A stretch of 24,000 bases of DNA from Antedon mediterranea. Taxonomy: Eukaryota > Echinodermata > Crinoidea > Comatulida > Antedonidae. Under the pieces are notes generated by a model. It had not been told where the DNA came from and did no database searches. It saw nothing but the letters and a program-made list of their open reading frames with translations. Numbering within the stretch: position 1 is the stretch's first letter; each line of letters opens with the position of its first letter. Location: contig NC_092679.1 of the NCBI RefSeq assembly GCF_964355755.1, forward strand, positions 21,857,432-21,881,431, given 5' to 3'. A program made the translations under genes and the position numbers. Below, in pieces: positions 1 to 10,489 of this stretch.

Positions 1-180
1 TATTCAAACTTCAAATAATATGGTGATACAACTTTCGTAATGTAAATGTTTGGAGATATGTACATTTACTTGTGGAAGTTAAACATAAAGACATACCATA
101 ATATTATGTGCTGATTTGTGAAAAGACCGCAGAATTTTGAAGTTGTTATTTATAGAAAAGAGTATATAAAAGAAAAAAGA

Positions 181-345
181 AACTCCAGTGATGCTAAGTG
201 GTATAGTAGCTTGGTTTGATGCTAATTGTGTCCAATTTGGGTTTGAATCCTGTCTTAAGTCGACCAGTTGAGTTCTATGACAACTTAAGTATACCTTTTT
301 ACTTTTGGTAAAAATAAAAAATGTGGTAAAAAAAAAGAGGAAACC
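181..345 (+). repeat. tRNA-derived SINE-like repeat
   Basis: A possible pol III A box (GTGGTATAGTAGCTTGG, from 198) is followed about 30 nt later by a good B box (GGTTTGAATCC, 240-250, one mismatch from GGTTCGAATCC). The segment then runs into an A-rich stretch near 308-340. Spacing and motifs fit the tRNA-like head of a SINE. I could not fold it as a full cloverleaf, so a functional tRNA is unlikely. Ends are approximate. Confidence 0.45.
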
Positions 346-521
346 ATTTAGAATTCAAAGCATTTCATTGTTTATTGTTTGCCATGGTAACAAACACAGG
401 GAAGTAAATACTACAAACAAAATATAATACAAAAACAGTAACATAAGGAGTTTTTTGTGATATTGTGGGTTAAAACAAATCCTAAAAGCTGCCCTCGTCT
501 ACATTAGAGAATTTAGTAAAC

Positions 522-655
522 GGTTAAATTCAACCAAAAACCCATTGGATGTCGTGAGGTGGTTTCCCGAATGATAGTAAAATCAAAACGGTACTGGGTA
601 TGACCAACTAGCGTTATTGTCACCGACTAGTCATCCATTCATAGAAGTACTGATG
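522..655 (+). repeat. Dispersed repeat R1, copy 1
   Basis: This segment shares blocks with the reverse complement of 11087-11197: GGTTAAATT, CCCGAATGAT versus ACCGAATGAT, TAAAAT-AAAACGGTACTG, ATGACCAACT, and TCATCC-TCATAG. The two are diverged, with small insertions, so they are old copies of one interspersed family. No function is visible. Confidence 0.6.
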
Positions 656-820
656 TAGTAAGCCTACCTGTACGGTGACCATAGAATGTGACCCAAGACA
701 TGACTAACTACGACTTTTAGTTGATAGAAGATTGAAAAAGTTGTTAAGAAGAGTTGTTTAAGGGATTTTTTGTTTGCTTCAAATTACAATTTGTTATCAA
801 AGTTTTTATGCGACATCATC

Positions 821-880
821 AAAATGGCATATTCAACAAAACTTATTTTTTTCAGGGGGACAATATATCTATCATTATTA
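821..880 (+). repeat. Fragment of MITE family M1
   Basis: AAAATGGCATATTCAAC followed by TTTTTTTCAGGGGGACAATA matches the reverse complement of the left end of the complete M1 element at 12993-13326. Only the terminal about 55 bp is recognisable. GGAGACACTA occurs twice just downstream (about 881 and 976), possibly a local duplication. Confidence 0.55.
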
Positions 881-1654
881 AGGAGACACTATATAAAAAT
901 GTTAATAAATATTAAAAAGTCATAAAACACAATGGCATGTTTGACAAAAAAGTTGGAAAAAAAAAATATTTATCAAGGAGACACTAAGACACGCCTACAG
1001 TAAGAATTAATATATCAAAAAGTGGCCATCATAAAAACAGGCATAATACTTGGAGTGTCATGGAACGCTGTTCTTGATCTGTCTTATAAATGCTATACTG
1101 CCCTCTGTAATAGTAATACTATCACGTCTGTATTGATCAGCATTCATTTTACTAGCCTTTTACTTATTCATATGAAATGCTGCATAATACCTTAATTATA
1201 GACTGGAATACATTATTTTATTGACCAGGTTATGCTGAGTTCTCTGCATACCTCACAGGGGTATTCAATAGGGAGTTTTATTCATACAACATAAAGTACA
1301 TACTTGTGAGAATTTAAGTGGTTGGCTAAAAGCAACCTGTGTTTGTGTATTATATCTGTATTTGTCTTTTAATTGATTATGTTTTGTGATATCAATTTGA
1401 GAGAGTTAAAGCGTAGTCTAGCCGAGATGAAATATATAATTGAACAAACAGAACAACCGGTTCTTTATTTAAACTAACGAAAATAAATTTGGCATCTGTA
1501 TATAAATGCATTTTAGCTAGTAAAATTTCATTAAAAAAATACTGTTGTCTATTTACAAATTAAATACCAGATGATCATTTTTATCATCATTGTCATTTTG
1601 TCATCATCAAAATCATGTTGTATCTTTTTATGAGTGTTTAATGTGTCAACATTA

Positions 1655-1818
1655 TTTACTGCAGTTACTCGAGTAACTACATTTTGCAATAACATATGAA
1701 TTTTTTCAATCATAGAAATAATTAATATCAACAACAACATTTTCTTAAGTATTATTTTCATTTCTACAGTGTGTATGATAACCCAAACAAAATGTAGCTA
1801 CTGCAGTAACTGCAGAAA
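1655..1818. repeat. MITE family M3 (CTGCAG terminal repeats), copy 1
   Basis: The left end TTTACTGCAGTTACTC...TAACTACATTTT is mirrored at the right end by AAAATGTAGCTACTGCAG.TAACTGCAGAAA, giving terminal inverted repeats of about 30 bp around an AT-rich core (total about 164 bp). A related copy is at 21214-21385. The size and lack of coding sequence fit a non-autonomous DNA transposon. Target-site duplication is not clear. Confidence 0.65.
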
Positions 1819-3774
1819 AAAAATTGACATGGTTCATTACTGATTAGAAATATCTTCATAATTCTCACACAAAATTGTCTTGATTAATTATTTAATAACA
1901 ACTTTCATTTCTAAAATTGATCCAGTGGTAAATTTATGAATTCATTGATTATGAATATGAGATAGAAAATACATTGCTACGTCTATTGTAAAAATACTAT
2001 GCTGTATATCATGTGTAATTTTTTTTTTCTTCTCCTGAGCAAAAAAAAAACCAAAAAAAACATTGAATTAACCCAACACGTCTTTCAAAATAATATTTTT
2101 GATTGGGTAATTAATAATAAATGGTTGTTTCATACCAGTTTTAAATCCTAAATTAAATCCTAAAATAAATAATCTTCTATTAGGCCCATTTACACTTTAC
2201 CAAAAACAAAGAAGTTGTACCAAGCTCTCAATTAAAACAGTGCAATCTTCCAACCATTGTTTCTTTGTTTCCAGTAAAACTTGCTTACTCATAATATTTC
2301 AGAAGAATTTTAAATCTCCTTTTATTAACACTGTTCTTGTACAATTACATTCAAAAGAAACGAACGAAGGACAAAATGAAAACAAGACATTTTCTTATAA
2401 AGTCATACAACTATATAGATAGAGATAGATATCACTTCTTCACATAAAATTTTAAACTATAAATATTTAAATAAATTGAAATCATTAACATGTATTACAT
2501 ATTAGAAACATCATGTAAAATGGCACTTCAATTTTACTTTAATTTTCCAATTCTCCCTAATGGCATGTCACTCAATTTTTAATAATTCAACCTCACATCA
2601 TCTTCTCATTTTCATAGATATTTCATAATAGCCCTCGATATATTTCTCCTTTTTGTCCTCTTACCAGCAGAGTCATTTGAATAAAATCAATCGAATTTCA
2701 CATATTCGCAAGCAATACTTACTACACACACTTACACGCTAGCGTCTACTCAAACAATACCAAATATTGATTCGGCCTTTTCAACCACATCTCGTATTGC
2801 AATCATTATCCCTACATGCTTGAATATCTTATCTTATTATTTCATGCATAGTGTATAATAATAAAAATGATGTAATAATATTAATAATTATCTAATTTAA
2901 TATCTTTGGTGGATGCAATTTGATGAAAGAAATTGTTTTATTGGTTTATGATATCGTGGAATTTTTGACAATAGTGCTAAAATCAGTCAAGAATAGAGAA
3001 GATTGATTAATTTGCTTGAAACACTCGAAGGAACAAGAATTCACCAGCTCAATACCGTATGCATTGGATGGTAAAAGTCTGCTCAGCTGTGTTAGTTGTG
3101 TATTGGTTTGTAACGTCACCGTTTGAAACTACATTAATGATTATAATGTTACTATTGATGATGCGTTAGTATTCGATAGCAAAGAAACCTAGCCTGCGTT
3201 CTAATCCAAACTCGTTAGCCAGGATCGTTGATAACAGACACAGAGTATGCTAGAGTCTATTGATCCGTTTCAGCATAAGATCTAATTCATCATCAGCTCG
3301 TAAAGCAAGGGAAGCATTTAAAACCAGCCTAGCTTGCTATTCTACTGGACTGATATGTCAGCTTGTCTTATTTTTACACAGGAGTTAATAACAGATGGAT
3401 AGAGCATAGGAATTATACATCTTTATGGAGTATTTCATAGATTTATATGCTTTCTCTATGTGTTCAACTAGGCTGTTGACAGCCTTAAATTTTTCCTTTT
3501 CTTGTCTTTTCAAAAGCTAGCATATTTCAGCAATTTTACACTGTATTGCTGTGGACATTTTTTGTATTATGCAACCTACATGAAAAATGACATTTGATGG
3601 TACCTATATGGAAAGTGTACCAGACTGAGTAGTTATAGGCCAGTTTAGATCCTACAAGGAAATTACATTTCCATCGATATCAATAAAACTCATTTTGGAA
3701 TTATACATTTAATGGTGTCTTTCCGTGAGACGACATTTTGTATTTGATAAAGTAAAACCAAAGAAACAGCAAAT

Positions 3775-3918
3775 ATGTTTGGAGGAGCACCTGAAGAGAG
3801 TGATGAAGGGAAAGGAGTTGCCAATGGCAAAAAGGAAGGAGGAGGAGGAGGAGGAGAAGGGGGTGAAGAGGGTGAACAAGTCCAAGAAGTAAACCCTATA
3901 GATGCAAAAACAATAGAG
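3775..3918 (+). CDS. SNAP25: SNAP-25 first coding exon, Gly/Glu-rich N-terminus
   Basis: This 48-codon exon starts MFGGAPEESDEGKGV, runs through a glycine stretch encoded by repeated GGA, and ends EEGEQVQEVNPIDAKTIE. The ATG is the first after an in-frame TAA at 3748-3750 and has A at -3. The exon ends at a GAG|GTAATG donor in phase 0, which joins in frame to SLEST at 14546. The low-complexity acidic/Gly-rich segment is about twice the length of the vertebrate leader (24 residues before SLEST) and lacks the helical ELEEMQRRADQLADE-type sequence normally found there. Either a short exon is missing from my reading of the 10.6 kb intron, or this gene has a diverged leader, or this is one of several alternative first exons. 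I scanned the intron by eye for an exon ending in ...DE and found no convincing one. Assignment to this gene rests on position, strand, phase and the open acidic reading. Confidence 0.7.
3838..3855 (+). repeat. (GGA)6 trinucleotide repeat in exon 1
   Basis: Six GGA codons in a row encode poly-Gly within the N-terminal exon, within a wider GGA/GAA-rich stretch. This kind of tract is prone to length change by slippage, so the length of the leader may vary between alleles or species. Confidence 0.85.
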
Positions 3919-4114
3919 GTAATGTTTAACCAGGTGTATTTGTACTCTGGTTAACTTTAGGCATCCAGCATTGCTGTATGTATTTTAGGTACGGTTGACC
4001 ATAGATGATACCACATACAGGTATAGAGGTATTGTTTAAATATGTTTGCTACCCTGGTTAATATACAGGTAGGTATCCAACATTGCTGTACATATTTTTA
4101 AAACTTATGTACGG
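3895..4114 (+). repeat. Tandem duplication covering the exon-1 donor
   Basis: Copy 1 (about 3895-3994) starts inside the end of exon 1 (CCTATAGATG...ATAGAG|GTAATGTTTAA) and continues into the intron (CTGGTTAACTTTAGGCATCC, ATTGCTGTATGTATTTT). Copy 2 (about 3999-4114) repeats it with divergence (ACCATAGATG...TATAGAG|GTATTGTTTAA, CTGGTTAATATACAGG, ATTGCTGTACATATTTT). The second copy keeps a GT after ATAGAG at 4029 and an AG at 4003-4004, enclosing 24 nt open in phase 0 (MIPHTGIE). Whether that is ever spliced is unknown. Reading straight on from exon 1 hits TAA at 3952-3954. Confidence 0.7.
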
Positions 4115-4241
4115 GTGTATGAACAAATAATTATTATTGTTCATGCAGTATCTGTATTCATTTTTACCATATTTTAAAGATTAGTGAAATAAGCATAAAT
4201 ATTTTAATCCCCTCATCCTTACTCATTCCCCTATTAAAGTA

Positions 4242-4440
4242 TCTGGTTTGGCCTTTTGAGTGTCTGGTTTTGAGTTTGAGTGTCTAGTTTTGACTTTTGA
4301 GTGTCTGATTTTGAGTGTCTGGTTTTAACTTTTGAGTGTTTGGTTTTGAGTTTGAGTGTCTGGTTTTAATATTTGAGTGTCTGGTTTTGACTTCTGAGTG
4401 TCTGGTTTTGACTTCTGAGTGTCTGGTTTTGACTTTTGTG
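4242..4440 (+). repeat. 21-bp minisatellite, about 10 units
   Basis: About ten head-to-tail units of consensus TCTGGTTTTGACTTTTGAGTG, some 20 bp and one shortened to 14 bp. The last complete units are nearly identical, the first ones diverged. It lies in intron 1. No function is visible. Confidence 0.9.
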
Positions 4441-4854
4441 TCTACCGAGTAGTCTTATACTACAAAGAGATCCTATCCCCATCTTATCCTTCCCGAGTCG
4501 GTAGGTGTTGTAGACTTCGATATTTATCCAGTGAATTAACTTAATACTTTACATAAACACATTAAATCATCGCACGTTTTATGGAGATGACATAAAAACA
4601 TTAATAATGGCATTTACTAACATAAAGTTAAAATTAAGACGACAAATGTGAGGATATGCACATTTACTACAGCTCGTTAAAGAGTGTTGAGTAATTGATG
4701 AAGGTGGTTTGATACGTGCTAATTAAAACATGTTAGGATTAATCTTCTGAACTATTTCCTTGTTTATGATGTTTACACATTGAAGATGGGTTTGTCAATA
4801 TAAAATAAATCATTGGTTTTGACCAGATTTGAAAAAAAAAAAAAATATTTCCGT

Positions 4855-4992
4855 AGAACAGTTATAGGTTGTCCCTTTAATAGAGGTGTTCCTGAATAGG
4901 GTTGGTCAGGGTTAAAACATATTGCCATGTTCGTTTAACAGGAAAGTGTCCCATTGGTAGAGGTTTCCCTTGAATAGGGGTGTCTCAAAGGC
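4855..4992 (+). repeat. Dispersed repeat R2 (AATAGAGGTG family), copy 1
   Basis: Repeated phrases such as TTTAATAGAGGTGTTCCTGAATAGG and CTTGAATAGGGGTGTCTC, shortened here to AATAGAGGTG and GAATAGGGGTGTC, recur at 6007-6091 and, reversed, at 10716-10905. This is an old interspersed family with internally repetitive structure. Class unknown. Confidence 0.5.
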
Positions 4993-5219
4993 TATGAGTT
5001 CTATGTATGAGGTTACAGTATGATTAGTGCATTAGTATAATTGAGGCCTGCACAGTTCTAAAGATTATTTTGTATCGTACGTGGTGTACAACTCCACAAA
5101 GTTTCCAGATTCTGGACAAGAATAGTGAAACCACACTGACTTTGCATTACAAAAACTCAAGGTACACGATTAGTGTACAACGCTGAGATACGAAAGTAAT
5201 GCATCAATTTTCATCTCCA

Positions 5220-5320
5220 AACAATCATTTTTTATGTTTGTTTTTTTGTTGTTGTTTTAATCTACCAAAGTGAATTGCCATTTTTATGGACAAATAAAAT
5301 TTCTTGAATCTTGAATCTTG
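5220..5320 (+). mobile_element. Possible 3' end of a CR1/L2-like LINE
   Basis: ATGGACAAATAAAATTTC is followed by a short tandem tail TTGAATC repeated (CTTGAATCTTGAATCTTG, 5303-5320). A short 3' end with an AATAAA-like motif and a 7-bp tandem tail is typical of truncated CR1/L2-clade non-LTR retrotransposons. No reverse transcriptase sequence is present, so this is a guess from the tail. Confidence 0.4.
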
Positions 5321-5385
5321 TTACGATGCTTATTATAATGTTACCTTGCTTTTGCGATATGAAAGCATACCTCCATAAACATATG
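5321..5385 (+). repeat. Dispersed repeat R3, copy 1
   Basis: Similar to 12551-12615 in the same orientation: AATTATAATATGACCTTGCC versus TTATAATGTTACCTTGCT, then GATA(C/T)GAAA-CATA-CTCCATA. Moderate identity over about 65 bp. Class unknown. Confidence 0.45.
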
Positions 5386-6006
5386 CTATCTTATGTACAC
5401 TGTCGTAACAGAATGTAATATGCCATGTTCTTTGATACTATTTGGCTCCATATACACTATACATTATTGTGATTGAGGCCAGATTGTCACATCACATTTA
5501 TTTGTTTGACATATTGTTCTGTCGGCACATCTAATTTTAAAGTCATTATTGGGTCATCTTGTTTGTTTCATTTTTTCACAAGAAAATAAATCAAAAATTA
5601 TTTTTTCCTGTATGTCCACGACTAAATTATGTAGTGCACACTATCTTGTATGATATTTATACTTTTGCTAAAAGAAATATTTTTTAGAAATTATTTTTAT
5701 TTCTGTTTTATTTTAGACATGAGATCGCCAGTAGACAATAAAAGCGCTTTCATGTTTTGTCCGTATCACGTTTTTGTTTGACAAAAAAAATGTTGTCTAT
5801 GTGGATAAGGTCATATTGTTTATTGCTATATATGTTTTATTTTTATCAGACATGAGAGAGACATACTGTAGGATTGTGTAGACAATAATGACATTTTTAT
5901 ATTGCTTTTCTGTATGCAAATTACCTAACACATAAAAGCGGAATAAATAAACAAATGAGAAATCTATTGTAATATAATAAAGAATGTTAAAAGTATAAAT
6001 TCTTTA

Positions 6007-6091
6007 TAGAGTAGAACCTGTATTAAGGAGGCACTTTTAGAACCCAACAATTTAATAGGGGTGTACCTTGAATAGAGGTTGACTGTAGTGT
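6007..6091 (+). repeat. Dispersed repeat R2, copy 2
   Basis: Contains TTTAATAGGGGTGTACCTTG and AATAGAGGTTGACTGTAGTG, the same phrases as the copy at 4855-4992. Confidence 0.45.
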
Positions 6092-6470
6092 TTACAAATA
6101 TATATTATTGCACATTCTTTTATTTTTTGAGGTTTTAAGGTATTTTGCATAGTTTGTTTGCAGAGTTTATATTGCAATTAAAATTGTGCATTTGACCTGA
6201 ATTATTCACTAACAGCCTATAGGTATTTTTACTGTGTAAAAAATTCCAATTATGAAATTAAGACTTTCGTCATAAAATTAGAACAAAATTATACTGTGAT
6301 GAAATTGCTAAAGGTATAATATTACAATTATCAATTAGGAGCCGAATATTTAAGTTTAAAATTGTAATTTATGCATAGAAATTTTAATGTATGCATATTT
6401 TAATAGTTTTATATCCATATACACCTTATGTTCTCTTATGTACTACTAGGCCACAAATGTACTGTACAGT

Positions 6471-6630
6471 ATCTCCACATATGGCATTATATATCCAGTA
6501 TCTAGGCAATTCCTGTAATACGTTGTACCATATTTATCACATGGTGCCTGTAGTATGATCGTCACATGTGACATTGTATAATGGAATTTGTCTGATACTG
6601 AACAAATTATAGATACAGAATCGCCTACAA
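6471..6630. repeat. Self-complementary repeat M4, copy 1
   Basis: Related to 14706-14905: both contain (T/C)ATATGGCATT or TATGGCATTTTAT, CCAGTATC, GGCAA.TTCT.TAATAC, a TCACATG(T)G core and TAATAGATACAG-like ends. The left half is partly complementary to the right half, so transcripts could fold into a long imperfect hairpin. Probably a MITE. Confidence 0.5.
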
Positions 6631-7281
6631 ATAAATAGAACTTTCTTTTCAAAAATCCTTTTTTTTATAAATGAAAAATGTACATTTGATAGATATTAAG
6701 AATATAAAAAAATCGATAATAATCCAAATCCAACTAAATATAAATGCTCAAAATGTATTTATTGAAATTGCCTCAAAAGTCTGTTTATATTATTGTATTC
6801 TGTTCTGTAGAAGGAATTTTATTTTTATGACTTCTCAACTCAACAAATTTTCTCCTTTTCATTTGATCTTCTCTCGTTTCCGTAATAAATGGTTCTCGTC
6901 TGTTGCAAACCATACTGTCACTGAATTTATTATTCATTCTATGATAACTTGCCTCAAGGAGTTATAACATGGAGGGATTATTTAACTAATTTTGTCATAG
7001 TTAAATACAATCTTTATCCCCATCCAAAATGTCACATACAAATGTTTTTAGAAGAAAAAAAACATAGGAATTATTAAATAATAAATAGATTTGTGCAATG
7101 TTTTTTTATAAAGAATTCTGAATTGAATAAAATTGTTAGTATACAAACATGATGAACCATTTTGCATGGTGGAGCGAGATAGCCGTAGACAATTCTGAGA
7201 CTGAGAGGAGAGGGAGAATATACCAGAGTAACAATTTGCTCTGTCATTGTCATCTGTCATAAAAGCATATTGATAGATGTT

Positions 7282-7346
7282 GGTGTGTGTGTGTGTGTGT
7301 GTCTGTTGATCTATATGTGTATGTCTGTTGATCTATATGTGTATGT
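7282..7346 (+). repeat. (GT)n microsatellite plus 22-bp tandem pair
   Basis: A run of about ten GT dinucleotides (7282-7302) is followed by two exact head-to-tail copies of a 22-bp unit beginning CTGTTGATCTATATG (7303-7324 and 7325-7346). Confidence 0.9.
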
Positions 7347-8470
7347 GTAGTTATATGTTTACATTTATATATATAAGTATATAATCTTCTTACATGGCTT
7401 CCCAACATACAAGTTTCAATTGGATTTTTGTTTCCAATTGATCGATACTTTCTTGGGTTTTTTTGCCTCTTTCATTTTGTATATAACTGAATCATCTTTT
7501 TTTTTATACATTATGATTTACTGTATTATATCTCTAAAAAAAAAATATTTATATATAAAATATCAGAAATTATAATGTTTTTTACTCAAATATAAATGAA
7601 AGAAATAAATGTTTATTTGAATGAATGAAAAAGATAGAAACGTCAAAAATACATTGTGTACTGTACTACAAACTGTATGTTGTTGTATTCTGCTATTTTA
7701 TTATCCGTAGATTCACGTTAAAAAATATTCAGTCCTTGCATTTTTTATACTTCTTCAGTATTCAGTGTACAATCCAGAACATACCAAAGATAGACATACA
7801 TAAAGAAAGGAGAACAAATAATATTACCCTGTCTTCCCTCCTGCAAAGTGAGGATTACAAAATTACATATCACCTTACAAGGTTTATATTTAAGAGTGAC
7901 AGGTAATTTGGTTTTAAACAAAAAAAATCATAATAAAATTATTATAAAGAAATATAAAACCATAACAACATATTGCATACTGTTTAAAGATTAATGTTAT
8001 CCTTAATGATTGAGTTATGCATGTTCATGCAATTATTATGATTATATGAAAAAATCATCTTTATTATTTTATCATTTCCTATCAAACTACTTTCAGTTGA
8101 TTGTTATTAAAGCAACATTCATTCAGGATAAAAAATGTTCACAATTATGTAAACTCATATTATTGAAATTATTGCAAGTACCTTGTATTATTAATGTGTT
8201 ATATTGATTGCTGTACAATCTTAGCCAATGAGAACATGGCCATAAAGTAAACAGTGGAAACTGCTGTTAGCTACTATACAACATCATAAAATTCATAATG
8301 TAAAATTATCATATGATAACATGGTAGTAAAAATGTTTATATTAAAAACAACTCTTGATAATGTGATGTGTGACATTTAGTTTATCCTAATACCATACTA
8401 GAAATATGATCAACAGAATAAATAAATATAAAAATATCAAACATATTATAGGCGCATTGTATCCTGTATG

Positions 8471-8613
8471 ATGTCCATATCACTACCATATTTGGTCATA
8501 TTACTACCATATTTGGGCACCTAGTTTGATAGTGTAGACAGGTTGCATTGTATCCTGACTGTTACCACTTTTTTTAAATGTCAAACTAGTTTGATAGTGT
8601 AGACAGGGCTTAA
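8471..8613 (-). repeat. MITE family M2, partial copies
   Basis: ATATCACTACCATATTTGG...GGGCACCTAGTTTG.ATAGTGTAGACAGG is the reverse complement of the left part of the M2 element at 12785-12992. A second end (AGTTTGATAGTGTAGACAGG, from 8587) follows about 45 bp later. Looks like two overlapping or nested copies. Confidence 0.6.
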
Positions 8614-8872
8614 GACTTTTTTGTTTTGTTTTTTAACCATATTTAATGAGGGTGATCCATCCAGCTGTTGCTGATCATTAGGGACCCTCAGAGGTTCACA
8701 AGACAAACATATACACAAGATGCTCTACATAAACAAAGTCTTATTACAAGTCTTTGGGAGTGGGGTAATTTGGTCCTTAGAAAAAATCCTGACATGTGAC
8801 GGGACTTGAACCCAGGACCCTTGGAGTTGTAGACAAGCATCATAACCACCAAGCCACAACTCCACTCCAAAA
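8614..8872 (-). mobile_element. tRNA-derived SINE, reverse strand
   Basis: Read on the minus strand, the element starts near 8872 with a tRNA-like head: A box region GTGGCTTGGTGGTTATG (8857-8841) and B box GGTTCAAGTCC (8812-8802), a full match to GGTTCRANNCC. A body of about 190 bp and an A-rich tail (8640-8614) follow. Head, body and tail together make a SINE much likelier than a tRNA gene. It ends exactly where the M2 repeat begins, suggesting insertion next to or into that element. Confidence 0.75.
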
Positions 8873-9094
8873 TTGTCTTAATAGTTGCCGAAACCCGGGA
8901 CTTGTTCCTTTATTGCATTATTTAAGAAAGCTTTAATTACATTGTAATTCACTATGACAGACATGCGAATCTATATATAAATTTACGTAAGGGCAAAATT
9001 CGGTAAATCGCACGTTATTTCTAGAATGTTTACTCGATGGTATATAAAGTTGGTTAGAATCTCGGTACTGATTTTAACCACCTGATGTAATCCT

Positions 9095-9188
9095 GTTTAC
9101 TAATTAAATTGAGTTAGATAATTAGTTATTGACAATTAAAACGAATTTAGGTTCAACGATTTGCCCCAAATAGGGGTGTTTTTCGATC
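9095..9188 (+). repeat. Direct repeat R4, copy 1
   Basis: ACTAATTAAATTGAGTTAGA and the following ATTGACAATTAAAACGAATTTA match 9810-9900 in the same orientation (there AAGTTGAGTTAGATAATTTA and ATTGACGATTAAATCGAATT). Copies lie about 715 bp apart. Confidence 0.65.
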
Positions 9189-9809
9189 GTGGTATACACT
9201 GTCTAATGGATGTCCGTCTTGAAAAATACCCACAGACAATAATACGAGGATGCTTCGCATTTTCCTATCTCCTCCTACGATAATTGTTTTTAATGGCTGA
9301 AAACCGGTTGAACAGCTCGAGTACAGCATCATAATGTTGAAGACAGGCCGCTTTTCTTTAAAAAATACTATTTTGATAGATTTAATATACATTTATACAA
9401 ATGTATTGATTTGCGATGAATGGAACATTCCAATCTCTGTTCCACAAGTGTCTATTCCCTCAGGCGTCGTAAAGGCAAGTACTGTATACTCATAACAGAA
9501 ATTTGATCCATTTTTTTTTTCAATCTGTGCTGCAGAGGTTGGATATAATTTTTTTTTTAAACGGATAATGAGCTACCGTTTTCAGTCGCAGTATATTATG
9601 TAAAAAATCTTTATTATTGCATTTAAACCACCCACATCATCACCCTTCCCTCTCTGGCATGAGTAGCGTTGTAAAGCCAGTACAGGATAGGCCTACGGTG
9701 CATCACATCCCCTAAACGCAGAACAACTTTGGTGGGTAGGGTAAGAACGGGGGTAAGAACCAACTTAAGTATGAATTGGCTCTAAGAAACAATTGAAAAC
9801 CATTAGGCC

Positions 9810-9900
9810 TACTAATTAAGTTGAGTTAGATAATTTAATATTTATTGACGATTAAATCGAATTTATGATTTTCCTCGAATAAAGGTGGTTTTCACCCGGG
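9810..9900 (+). repeat. Direct repeat R4, copy 2
   Basis: Second copy of the repeat at 9095-9188. The 620 bp between the copies has no ORF or transposon feature I recognise, so this may be a local duplication or two unrelated insertions of one family rather than the ends of an LTR element. Confidence 0.65.
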
Positions 9901-10489
9901 TTTTCACAAATTGTTTTACATTATATAAACATACACGTCGTAGTGATGTATCGTTACATGTACTGTACTATTTCAATCGACTAGGACGGTGATAGTTTCA
10001 ACAAAGTATTACATAGCAATGTTTTACTGTGTTTAGTGGTATATTATTTGTAAAACATGAAAACAATTAATATTTCGTTACTAAATGGATAAAGAATATA
10101 TTTAATATATTTAAAAATTGTTCCTCTATGCACCCATCCTCTTCCCCATCCCTCACCCCTAATGTTACATACAAAACACAAATTAAGTTTGTTTAAATTT
10201 GACTTAAACAATTGGTCTCATTTTGTGACAAGTTTCTCTTTCGGAAGTAATTCTCAGGGTGATAATTTTAGTTGAGTACATAAATCATTGTCTATTTATT
10301 CGTTCCTGTAAACGACATGTATTATTGTACGTACATTTGAAATAGCCAGTTTTTTAACGCTGAAATTATTATGTATTTATTTCTTTATTCTGATACAAAA
10401 TCAATAGGATAAAAACACAAAAAGTACCGAGACGGCAAACTTATTTCCATTGTGGTCCTAAATATTCGAGAACCATCTGTGGGCACGAC

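Larger units (their letters stand above)
1..3774. other. Upstream flank: repeats, then presumed promoter/5' UTR
   Basis: I find no supportable coding exon here. It holds a SINE-like repeat (about 181-345), two dispersed repeats (522-655 and 821-880) and a CTGCAG-type MITE (1655-1818). The stretch 1819-3000 is AT-rich and without recognisable structure apart from runs of A and T. From about 3000 to 3774 base composition becomes more balanced, which would suit a promoter and 5' UTR, but I see no clear TATA or initiator and do not place a start site. A non-coding 5' exon could lie here. Confidence 0.5.

Noticed and set aside
198-270. Functional tRNA gene
   Set aside because: A and B boxes are present but no complete acceptor and anticodon stems can be built; SINE head more likely.
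1549-1761. 70-codon minus-strand ORF
   Set aside because: Overlaps the M3 MITE and consists of Ile/Met/Lys-rich translation of AT-rich DNA.
4005-4028. Confident microexon MIPHTGIE
   Set aside because: Phase and AG/GT fit, but it arises from the tandem duplication and has a poor upstream pyrimidine tract; kept only as a finding to test.
6446-6652. 68-codon minus-strand ORF
   Set aside because: Covers the self-complementary M4 repeat; no protein resemblance.
8688-8870. 60-codon minus-strand ORF
   Set aside because: It is the translation of the tRNA-derived SINE.
9095-9900. LTR retrotransposon with short LTRs
   Set aside because: Repeats lack TG...CA ends, no primer-binding site or polypurine tract, and no gag/pol remnant in between.
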